Positions 23,650-33,593 of a stretch of 64,000 nucleotides of DNA are shown here, piece by piece. Location of the stretch: contig JAZGTH010000059.1 of the NCBI GenBank assembly GCA_036877525.1, positions 3,410,001 through 3,474,000 on the forward strand. Reading direction: 5' to 3'. Within the stretch, counting starts at the first letter, position 1. Each line of letters starts with the position of its first letter. The DNA comes from Chromobotia macracanthus. Taxonomy: Eukaryota; Chordata; Actinopteri; Cypriniformes; Botiidae. The notes below the pieces were generated by a model. It did not search any database and was not told where the DNA came from. It saw nothing but the letters and a program-made list of their open reading frames with translations. Both the position numbers and the translations under genes were made by a program.

Positions 23650-24190
23650 AACACAGTACCTTTTATTTATTTTTTTGCCTGAGAGCGAGTGAATGAGCTA
23701 CAGTGGCGCGGCCCCCTACATCAGCGCAATTACCTTTGCTAACACCTCCGATAAATAATCAACTTGTGACTAGGGCCTTGAAAAGCATTAATCACAGCAT
23801 TAATGAAAGAGAGTCAATTTAAGATGCATTTCCTCACTTACCTTCATGCCATTCAGTGCCACTTTGCACGCAAATATAACAGCTCATATTTCTTGATAGA
23901 ACAAAAAAAAACAAGGACTGATAACAAGTTATCATAAAAATCTGATGGTTTGTCAAATTGTCAAGTTAGCACTTGCTGCTTCAAACAACTTGTAAAGAAA
24001 ATGTACGCTTCATTAACTTCTTCCTTTGAGGACAAGTTATTTGAATAAAAATCTGCAATTATGTGACTTGCTGTCAGATACGCGCCTCGCTAATGTAGCA
24101 GCTGAAGTTTATCTTGCTAATTTTCCTGCGCGTTTCCTCCGCCACGCTGCCTCTTATTTCTGAATCAATTATTAAATCTTCAGAAAGAAA
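23650..24190. promoter_or_regulatory. Strong candidate conserved non-coding cluster
   Basis: About 540 bp of repeat-free DNA rich in homeodomain-type cores: 'cagcattaatgaaagag', 'gataaataatcaacttg', 'gctaatgtagcagctgaag', 'gctaattttcctgcgcg', 'aatcaattattaaatc'. It also contains a good minus-strand splice donor (ggcatgaag/gtaagtgagg) discussed as a candidate exon at 23842-23891. Repeat-poor sequence with 'cctaattacattagatgac' continues to about 24600. Conservation itself was not tested. Confidence 0.35.
23842..23891 (-). other. Candidate short exon, 50 nt, unproven
   Basis: On the minus strand a tract ccttg(T)9gttctatcaag precedes 50 bases that end at GAAG/gtaagtgagg, a near-consensus donor. 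One of the three frames is open throughout and gives NMSCYICVQSGTEWHE, with a CxxC pair; the other two have stops. The acceptor ends in AAG rather than CAG, and a single open frame over 50 bases is weak evidence. It could be a small cassette exon of a large gene on this strand, or a chance match inside an enhancer. Confidence 0.15.
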
Positions 24191-24619
24191 AGTTTATCTT
24201 GATTTCATCCTCATTCCAAAGGCTCTAACCCCAAAATGATGAACATAATATTGTATTGTTTTGTTTAGCCAGTAGCACAAGTAGCCACTTTGCAATAGCA
24301 TGCTATGTGTGCTTGATGAATATGATTCTCCATTTAAAACGTACTTGTTTTCTGGGTTTACTTTTCCTACATATTCAGTGTGTCTGTTTTAAATATCCTT
24401 AAAACAATATTTGCATCTTTACAGAGCAGAATATCCCATTTCTGAGCTGAAAATAAATTATAAAAGTGCTCTGGGCTGAAAATAACAATCCACTTTGCTT
24501 TTTCCCTTCAGCCCATCTACTCTAGATAGAACAAGATAAAACAAGCCTAATTACATTAGATGACTCAGTTTGAGGGAGAAGCTATATGCAGCCTTCTCAC
24601 ACAACTGGCCTCTTAAGAG

Positions 24620-25398
24620 TAACCCTGTGTGCATCACTGCAGCAAATTTAGAAATGGGTGAGGGTTGAGATCTATGTATAATCAGTTGGAAAGAAGACTG
24701 CAAGCACGGAGAGACAAAAAGAGGGAGGCATCTGCTGAACAGGGCAGAATTGTTGTGATCCTTTGGAGGTTTTTAAAAGAACGACTAAGATTTTAAATTA
24801 TCGGATTTAAATGTCACAGACACCCATCAGAAGACTGTCTTCAGACATTTGAAAAGAATAATTTAACTGCACAGACAAAACAATTATTTTTTCCCAAACT
24901 CGCTCCTTCTTTTCTTCCTCAAGAACATCTTTAGCCTAAAACTTTAGGAATCTCATTGCTATTGGCTGTGGATGGCTTCCAACTGTGCCCTGTTCTCCAG
25001 AACACTGAAGGTGTGCATTTGTAAATCCTTTTTACAGATTTTCCTGGTGTCAGAGAGAGTGAATGTCTGAGAGGGGTCAGGCGAGATAGGGGCACTTCAA
25101 AGGGCAGCAGTGTGTTTGTACAGGCATACCAGCTCTGTGCCCGCTCTGATTCAGAGGAGAGATATGTGGTTGCAGTAGCTTTGATGTGTTTGCTGGAGAC
25201 AATGCATATAGAAGATGGCTTACAGAATAACTATGAAGTCATGCAGTCATGGTAACATTGTTTAGTCAGAGTTAGTGACTGAAAGTAGAAAGAACACAGT
25301 AGTTCACATTAGACTCCAGACTGAATTTGAAATGCGTGTACTGTGCTGAGAATCAGAATCTGATCATGGCAATCTTCACTATTTTTATATTATTTGTC
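24620..25398. other. Non-coding stretch
   Basis: No frame of note and no recognised repeat. Confidence 0.6.
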
Positions 25399-25459
25399 AG
25401 TCATACACATGTACATTGTACATATATATTGTAGTCATACACATGTACATTGTACATAT
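25399..25459. repeat. 27-bp exact direct repeat, period 34
   Basis: The 27 bases beginning agtcatacacatgtacattg occur at 25399-25425 and again at 25433-25459 with no mismatch. Each copy contains the near-palindrome tgtacattgtaca. The perfect identity points to a recent duplication. Confidence 0.95.
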
Positions 25460-27915
25460 TAGATGAACATTGGAAATTAGATGAATGTCTTTGTACTGTA
25501 TCACTGCTTTATATTAGTTTTACAAGTTTTTTTTATCAGAAACAGCTGGGGGTGGGACATTTAGAGTACAGACCATTATATTTGTTTGCTACAATGTTGG
25601 AGAAGGCTCTACAAGTGGCAGTGTGAATTGTGGAATTGTATGACATATACTTGGGAAACCATTTTAAAAACAGTAGCTAAAGGTATTTCCAGCTAGCCTG
25701 TTTTATAACTCTACTGGATAACTGGCGTCTCGAGGTCCCTGCATTCTATTCTATTCTGTTTTATTCCGTTGAGCTCCATGTAGCTGCTTTTGATTGCAAA
25801 AATGTAATCCATGTAAACGCCTCCTCAGAATGCAACATGAAGCTGCAAGTATGTATTTTTAGTCAAACATGCTATCAGTGCTTACCCCTTATTTGTCAAG
25901 ATTTAGTTCAGCAACATGGTAAACCACGCTGAGAGTTCTGGGATAGGTTTAGTTTGACTAATCTTGATTGCAGCTGTCAAGAGTTTTGCAGACATGTTTG
26001 AATACAGTGAGGTCTCTCTATAGTCTGGATTTCATCAGGGTTTTTTTTTTGCAGGAATGACTTAAAATCCTTCTTTGTGCCCCACGATATTTGTTTTTAA
26101 ACTAAGCAACATTCCTTGTCTGTACCTCTGTATCTCAAGTGCCCTCCTAGTTGTGGCTTGCCAGTGCTGTCATCTTAACATTTGCCTGTATGAAGCAAAA
26201 AATGTTATTTTAATGTGCATTCAGTAATTTTGTTTATGCACTGGCCAGGATGGCGGTCATATTGGACTCATACTGGCCACATACACAGTGCAACTAAATT
26301 GGAAAAAAGCGAATAAAAACAATCCCAAAACAAACCAAAATATACCAAAATGCCTTATATTTAAGACAAGACCGCTGCCCACAACTGTTCACTCTATTAA
26401 CTGCATCAGGTGTCTAGCTGTATAAGCGAAGCCCACACAACAAGCGCAAATACACTTATAATAAATGGACGTGGCAACACTGCAGAAGCTCGCTCTATGA
26501 AGCAGCCTCCTTAGCCTAAACATTAATATTACTTTAGTCAAAAATAGCAGATACCAACCGGATTCATAAACAACTCTTGGAATTCATATTTCTTAGCTGT
26601 GAGATACCAAAATGTTGCTGTGGTTACCACTGTGTCAGTTATCACAGTTGCGTTTCTGTTTGCACACATGGAACAATAAATTAGGGAAATTCAAATGCAG
26701 TTGTCACTTCTTAAATTTTGCAGTGTGTATGTGATACCTAACAGTATGGATACAGCATCATGCAAAAGTGTTCACTTATCTGTACCACTGTAGAAGTATG
26801 TTTTTCACAGTCAGCCATGATTAAAATACAATATTCAGTAAGTGAAAGTGTTAAAGATAAAACACATAAAGTGCATAATATTCAACTGGTCCTGTGACCC
26901 CAACATGTAACCCCCCATGAGGCGACACACTCATGCAAAAAAATCTTACCAGGCTACTGGTATGATTGGCGTCCCCCATGAAAGAACATAATGTTAAACA
27001 TTTTACTTCAAGAGTACTATCAGTGTCTGTAAATGTTTAAAACTTAATGTGGAAAACAATTATATATATGATAACCAAAAAGTTAGACAGTTTGCTTCTA
27101 ATATGACTAGTTCTATGGTGGGTCCCACCAATTGAGCATGGAGCATAGAGTGTCAGTGTTAAATAAGCCATGAAATGTGAAGGTCAATTTGATGTAGTGA
27201 CTGAGAAAAGACACAAAATCTCTGTGGTGGTGGTAGTGAATATCTGACATTGAATGAGTTTTGTGTGGTTTGCTTTTATTTCTTAGCAAGAAATTACGTT
27301 ATAATGGTCGCATTATTAGTGTAAGGCAGGAGGTCCAGTAATCTGCTTAAAAAGACAGAGAAGTTCACAAAGTGATGGATTGTGTACATAAAGAAAATGT
27401 GTGGGCTCAGATATTGACTGAACAATGGGAGCCACTTAGTCTGGCACACTATTGTACATGCACACACATACATACAGGCAGTGGTGTGTGATTGTTTGAG
27501 GGGAGGAAGGAACAGGTTATGAATGCCAGGAAGGGTCTGTGTGTTCAGAAAGGGCTGCTGAGCTCTCCTCTGCTCCCACCATGGGAAAGTTGCACTCTAG
27601 TCCTCATCAAAACAATACAGCATGTTTTGTGTGTGTATAAGCATGACACACAGTTACCCCCTCTCTGATTCAGCCCCACACAGCCCACACGTCTCGCTTT
27701 ATGTATGATTCAAGAGCTCCCCCTAGGCCAAGGTGAAGTGAGCAGACAATTACATGAACCCACACCCACACACAGAAGGACGGAGAGACATAAAGAGAGA
27801 ATTTTCTCTCCTTCATTTTTTCTAAACCCACACTTTTCTGTAAATTACTCCATTAATTTGGACTACATAAGTACACCACAGAGCTATATGAAAAGGTCAT
27901 ACACAGCGCCCAGAA
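25460..27915. other. Non-coding stretch with transposon scraps
   Basis: No frame that I would call a gene. 26209-26232 'ttaatgtgcattcagtaatt' resembles the TTAAAGGTGCACTCAGTAATT terminus of a common teleost element. 26752-26786 'acagcatcatgcaaaagtgt' resembles a decayed Tc1-like end. A 10-T run lies at 26041-26050 and TTCTA repeats at 25744-25760. Confidence 0.45.
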
Positions 27916-27960
27916 TTAAAGGTGAAGTGTGTAATTTCTTTGCCACTTGTGACACCAACG
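27916..27960 (+). mobile_element. Terminus of a TTAAAGGTGAAGTGTGTAATTT-type element
   Basis: 'ttaaaggtgaagtgtgtaat' followed by 'ttctttgccacttgtgacacc' is the left end of a recognisable teleost miniature element. I do not find its inverted partner in the next 400 bases, so the copy is truncated. The 111-codon frame at 27705-28040 runs through it by chance. Confidence 0.55.
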
Positions 27961-28772
27961 TAATAAATCCAAACACACTTGTTGATCAATTTTATTTAAA
28001 CCAAACCAACACATTTTGGGAAATGGGCTTTTGTCCTTGACAAAATTAATACAATATGGATGAAGATAAACATTTCTTTTAATTACCACAATAGAAACGA
28101 TAGAAAAGTATTACCCATGAGGTATATGACACATTTTTTACAATAACATTAAGACACCATTAAATCCAAGGATTGGAATATTATATTTAAAATTGGAATA
28201 TTATATAAACAATATAATATAAACATTCCTAAAAGACATAAAAGATCCATAAGACCCTCCTTTTCTGACACAGTCAGTGTTGATACCGTTTTCACTTTTT
28301 CAGAAGCCTGTATGAGGTAAATGCCCTGAAACCGGATATAGTTCTTTTAAATGATGTGATACAGTGTTGGTCATATTACTTCTTGAAATATCTGTGTTTT
28401 AAAATACAGAGATAGAATATTTCCCAAGTTATCTCACATGGACATTGTATCAGGTATAGAATGTTTTACATTCTGTATGTAACTGAACGTCCATATTTAA
28501 CCTACATTTTATTATGAACCTATGATAATAGCGGTTAGTTCCATGTTTAGTTTCCAAGATAGATTTTCTAAAGGTGTTGCGTTTCCTCAGAGTATCATAT
28601 AAATCCCAGGTAATTATGTAACATACATAATTATTTGGGACATTCATATTAACATACATAATTTTATTACAAAATACAGCTTTTGCTGAGCAACAGATAC
28701 AGCAACTGTTTAATCCACCAATGACAGGTGTGGCAAAGCATGAATTCTACATCATGTTTATGTCTGAAAGCC

Positions 28773-28830
28773 ATTAATTAATTAATTAATTCATTCATTC
28801 ATGTACATATGTACATACATACATACATAC
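28773..28830. repeat. Compound tetranucleotide repeat (ATTA)n(CATT)n(ACAT)n
   Basis: Five ATTA units, three CATT units, then a block of ACAT units with the palindromic centre tgtacatatgtaca. Confidence 0.95.
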
Positions 28831-29216
28831 TAAGGAATCACAGCAGTTTGTGTTTGATCACAAAACTGTATCATTGTTTACATTTGTTTACAAGGTCCCA
28901 GAAGCAGGAACAGAGACCTCCAGCACAGGCAAAACATTGATACACTATCACATCTAAACCAGAACCTAAATCATACACTTAAAGGGCTCAGTAAAGTCCT
29001 GAGATTACACTGTGTAAAATACCATCATTTTCATTAGTGCTGAGTGCTACTGTCACCCAGCTCATTTCTCTGGCTGGCCTGAAGCCAATCTGATGCATAA
29101 TTACTCCTTCATATTCATATTCACATTCATACCCAAATCCATATCCACCCTGAATATCCCAGACTGCTCAATGCACAGTGATGTCACCAGAGGGGCTGTG
29201 GGAATGACCCTGTTAA

Positions 29217-29217
<1 letters not shown>
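28831..29217. other. Non-coding stretch
   Basis: Nothing recognised beyond a small 'attcatattcatattcacattcat' tandem patch near 29109-29132. Confidence 0.6.
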
Positions 29218-29267
<50 letters not shown>

Positions 29268-29268
29268 T
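29218..29268. repeat. (CT)n microsatellite
   Basis: About 38 uninterrupted bases of CT followed by an interrupted tail. Overlapping Arg/Glu and Leu/Ser frames on the two strands are its translation. Confidence 0.95.
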
Positions 29269-31060
29269 TTCTTCTCTAACATAATTGTTTTCAGGTCTGT
29301 GTGTTCTCATTGTCTTCCCTTTTCTGTTTCTTGTTCTCCTTTGTTTGATCTTTTTGTTCTATTTTTGCTCTACCAATTGTTTCCTATCAGTGAACAGTTT
29401 TTGATGTTAATATATTTTACCATTTCATTTCACAAGCTCATTTCCAAATATCAGCTCTTAACACGTTGATTGATTATGGTGTCAAATTTATTATTTTTAT
29501 TTATGTATTTCTTTTTTTGATCTTGATAAAATGTCAGCATAACAGTTAAACTGCTGCAGTTTTGCTGTAAGGTCTAATTTTTAATGTCTTTTTATTTAAT
29601 AATAGCTTCTTGCTATTTGCAAAGTCTACATGACATTGTGACAAACTCAAAAACAATCTGCACTGAACTGTGCCGCATTAACGCTTTAGTCAGACTAAAA
29701 TGATTAGGTTTAAAAACAATTTGATTGACCACCCTTTGTGCCACCCCAAATTTCCCAACTTTGATTGGCCATCTCTCATGTCATAAGACCTTCAACAAAC
29801 CCTGATGTAATCTCTAGAGCCCCTCACAAAGGGGAAGCCTGCATACTTAGTTAAAAATGTGTAACACAGCAGGATTCCAACTGGGAGACCACAGACTGTT
29901 TTGTTTGAATGGAAGTCAATGGAGGAGATGCCTCACTACACTGAAAACACTGCTTTTGTGTGGAAACAATTTGTCAGATAATAAGTGCATTACCACTACT
30001 TCTGAACATGTTTGACAGACCTATTGTTTTTGGAGCAAGCTTTATTTCAGGTCAGCTAGGAAAAACTAATTGATCAGACAATTTGGCCCAATTTATAATA
30101 TAAGTAATGCCTATGATAACCAGTGACTGTAAACAAGTTACTCTGCATCAATGTCAACAGTTTCATCTGTTTGGTACTTACAGTTTTTAATGAAATAAAT
30201 ATTTAATTTTGTTCATTTTTAATAACCCACTGTCAGCAAAGTTGTTTTTAATTAGTTGTTAAAGTGCTACTTTTAAACAGTATTCTCTTTGTGGACTATG
30301 ATGTATGGCATGCTTCAAGATCACAGGGCTTTTGAGAGATACGTACCTTCACATAATACTTTTAAAAAGGCTTTTCTATAAAAGCTGTTCTAGAAAGAGG
30401 CTGTCACTCCCACAAACAATCATATTCTTTGTGAAATCAAGTCTCTCCCTACATTTTATAATTTGAAATTTTGTTTCACTCAGAAAAACATCACATTATC
30501 AGTAAAATGGGTTGCAACATTTTACTACAGAAATGAACTGGCTTAATAGATGACATCTCAGTTTTAGATCTGCTGTGTGTAATGCTTTCTTTTCTCTCGG
30601 ATTTCTATGTGTATTGCCCCCCCTCTGCTCAAATTACGTATTACTAGGCTCTAGTCTGCACACAGCACCCAGAGAATATGCCAGCCGTGACTAGTCATAT
30701 CCTCTGATCTCGTCCACACCCCGAAATCTTTAGTTCAGACATGCTCTCTGTTTCCTATTCCCAAAGTCAGCTCCAAACCACTACTATCAATGAAAAGCCC
30801 ACAACCTTACTCAACATATCTTGTGCTCCACAAAACCCCAACACGCACAAGTTCCAATCCAACATCCTGTTGACAGTGGGGAATGTTTATTATTTTCTCT
30901 GCCTTGCACGTTCTCCCACACATTTCCACAAGAACCAGCCTTGCTCTTTCCATCTCGCCTGTCCTAAAGGACCCCGGACCAGGCTGTCTAACCCACTGCC
31001 TGTCCATCATTTCCAACAGGGTGTAAATCAGGGTGGACAGCTCTACTGTGTGGTGCTGTG
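29269..31060. other. Non-coding stretch
   Basis: The 107-codon frame at 30741-31064 has no domain and a 69-codon frame opposes it. 29905-29938 ('gaatggaagtcaatggagga') resembles 34790-34825 ('gaatggaagtcccgcgtt', then 'agatgcctca' in both), hinting at a shared decayed repeat. Nothing else recognised. Confidence 0.5.
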
Positions 31061-31064
31061 TTGA

Positions 31065-31420
31065 CAGATTTACGAGAAGGCCGCCTCACCGTGAACTCAC
31101 GCTGTTTAAATCTCAGCTCTCACTTAAGCCACTAAAATGAAAGTTGGATGGACGCTGCCTTTTGTGGAAAGGAAGGCTTTTTAAAAAAATCTGTAAAATA
31201 AAATATTTGGATAAAGAGCTAATGGCATAAATGTGCTCATTATTGCTTAACCTATTCACCTTCAAAGCTTGAAAGAGACATATTCAAAATAAAATGATTG
31301 CGGTTCGTCACTCCTTTATACTGCAGGCATAATTGTGGTCTCTTTTAAAAGCAGACACATGGGAATTTGTGGTCCAAAAGTCAGCATTAATTAAAGTCAT
31401 AAAGACGGGTTCTTTGATTG
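31065..31420. promoter_or_regulatory. Candidate conserved non-coding island
   Basis: Repeat-free, with 'agagctaatggcataaatg', 'tcattattgcttaaccta', 'ggcataattgtggtctc' and 'gcattaattaaagtcataaa' (the last near 31384). The even spread of TAAT, ATAAA and CATAA cores over 350 bp resembles conserved enhancer DNA. TTATTGCTTAA at 31241-31252 happens to match the start of miR-137, but no precursor hairpin follows. Confidence 0.3.
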
Positions 31421-32127
31421 GTTTACATTTACTGTACAGTGCTATTACTTAGACCAAGTAGTTTTATGACTTTGTTTCCAAGAAAACTGTAAATTTTTAG
31501 CTATTCTCTTGATAGCACATGTACAACCTCTCTATGATACAATGAGGTCTGTGATATCTGAAGAAAGCTATTTATTGGCACTTCCATTTAAATCAATGGC
31601 AGTTGAATTTCTAATTTATTACTGCATATACCAACTAAATGTTTTCCATGTCTACTGTGGCTATCTTTTATTTTCATTTTATGGGGTGTGTTTGTGAAAA
31701 GCAGGTTCAGAACTGTAGTTTTAAATTAAATCAATTCATGTGATTCATTTTGTTGTTAGAGCTGGTCGGGTTACTCAGAATCTCTTGACTAAAAAATATC
31801 TCTTACAGATTTGTTTGACAACATGCACAAATCATAAACAATAAATCTGTGAATTAACAATATATTTGGCTCTTAGTCCACGTGTATTACCATTGAGGCT
31901 CGTGTACTCATAGGTTGACAAAATAAACCTGTAGCCAACCTTTAAACTTGTAAAAACCTTTAAAATGTAAAGCATCCTGTTTCAATAGGACATTAAAATA
32001 CTCAAGTACCTCAAATACTGTTTCTTCTCTGCAGAAATATTCACACACACAAAAACACAACACACAAAACCATATTGATTTTGTCTGAGAAATCTGTAAT
32101 TGGCATGTGAAAATCACTACTGTACAA

Positions 32128-32129
<2 letters not shown>
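31421..32129. other. Non-coding stretch
   Basis: No supported feature. Minus-strand frames ending here are carried by the adjacent TG repeat. Confidence 0.6.

Positions 32130-32201
<72 letters not shown>
32130..32201. repeat. (TG)n microsatellite, about 36 units
   Basis: The longest uninterrupted simple repeat in the window. Long TG tracts can adopt Z-DNA and are often polymorphic. The His/Thr repeats in opposite-strand frames are its translation. Confidence 0.98.
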
Positions 32202-32205
<4 letters not shown>

Positions 32206-32449
32206 GCACGTGGTTGGATGGAGGGTAGACCACAAACGATTCTTTTCAATTGAAGCAATCACAGTATAATGGGGATTATAGTACTGTTAAATATGGCATA
32301 TTAAAATAATAAGCAATAAGCTTTTAGAGATGGGGAAAATAATTATCGTAATCCTCAGCATTTGATGGCACCTCACACGAGAATTGACAGCTTGATCTTC
32401 ATTCCAAATCCCCAAAAGTTTTTCCGTAGACCCGAACAGCTTAACAGCA

Positions 32450-32450
32450 G

Positions 32451-32485
<35 letters not shown>

Positions 32486-32508
32486 TTCTTGCTCTCTCTC
32501 TCGCTCTA
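32450..32508. repeat. Interrupted (CT)n microsatellite
   Basis: CT dinucleotides with TTT and GC interruptions. Confidence 0.95.
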
Positions 32509-32628
32509 TAAAGCATCTTTTTTCTCTTGTGTTTTAATTATATTTTCATAATCTTGTCCTGATGATGTCATATTTACAGAAGAGTTTATCTATTCCATAA
32601 CAGTTAGGTGTGTCATTTTAGGAGAAAC

Positions 32629-32732
32629 ATTTGAGAAATAGCTTAAATGAAACATAAATGCAAACACCTTTGAATTTCATATGAAAGTCATGCGAAAGAG
32701 CAACCTTTGAGCAATAAAATTTACCTCTGGGT
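32629..32732 (+). repeat. Local dispersed repeat family, member C
   Basis: Shares, in order, 'aggagaaac', 'cttaaatgaaaca', 'gaaagagcaac', 'gagcaataaaat' and 'cctctggg' with the element at 50386-50716 (same orientation) and with the inverted copy at 53791-54010. Only the second half of the family's unit is present. No frame. It is probably a decayed transposon; I do not have a name for it. Confidence 0.7.
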
Positions 32733-33199
32733 AATTTGCTTCTGCACTTTAGAGTGGAATAAAGTAGGTTAACACCCAAAAATATGAAATTGTATAACCA
32801 TAGATAGTAAGAAAAGTTGAGCTGAGGAAAACTGAGTTCATTGCGTGAGCTGAAGATACCTGGCTTGACCTAGATGTGCTTTGGTAGAACGAATGAGATA
32901 AGAACTATTCCGACATTCCTGAACCGTCTTGTCATTCCTGAACTCCCAGTGTCATTCCTCTTTTCTCCATGTGGTTCTGCTTAATGCCGAATATCTCACA
33001 ATCCCACAGGATACTGGTCAAATGTTTTAGTCTGAATTAAGTATGAGTCTGTTTATTACCATGAGACAGGCAATGAAGATAAAGAAGTTCAAGAGAGGCA
33101 CATACTGTACACTTCTTCCAACAGTCAGGTTGTTTGCTCATACTCCTGTCTCTGTCCGGAATAAGGCTGTATCATATGCACATGCAAGTTAAGAACACC

Positions 33200-33520
33200 T
33201 GACCACCCATTGGCCAATCAAAAAAGACACTGCTGCCACACCAGATGATTGACAGGTGTGTGTCTGCCAGTCTTGATTCATTTATTAATTTATTTCTGTC
33301 TGATGAATGGCAGGATCTTCCTAATTGAATTAGTTTAAAAAGAACTTATTTATTTATCAGTTTAGAGTAGATCAAAGTGGATTTTCTTTTCTCAGAAATT
33401 ATTGATTGACAATGCATACAATCTGTTTGGGTTTATTTGACAGTCATTCAACGAGAGATACAAATGAGATATGGAACCTTTTCTATTAATTCACTCCGCC
33501 TCGCACCTGGTGCCCTAAAT
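33200..33520. promoter_or_regulatory. Candidate enhancer with PBX/MEIS-type sites
   Basis: TGATTGACAG at 33246-33255 is an exact composite PBX-MEIS/PREP motif, and TGATTGACA recurs at 33403-33411. Between them lie 'cctaattgaattag' and 'tcatttattaattta', rich in homeodomain cores, and a TCF-like ATCAAAG at about 33371. The island is repeat-poor and ends just before an AT/TG microsatellite. The motifs are seen; occupancy and function are inferred. Confidence 0.3.
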
Positions 33521-33543
33521 TATGTTCCAGCATGAAAGCCTGC

Positions 33544-33590
<47 letters not shown>
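33544..33590. repeat. (AT)n(GT)n compound microsatellite
   Basis: About 8 AT units followed by about 15 GT units. Confidence 0.97.

Positions 33591-33591
<1 letters not shown>

Positions 33592-33593
<2 letters not shown>

Noticed and set aside
31241..31258. TTATTGCTTAA matching the first 11 bases of miR-137
   Set aside because: The match stops after 11 bases and no precursor stem is present upstream.
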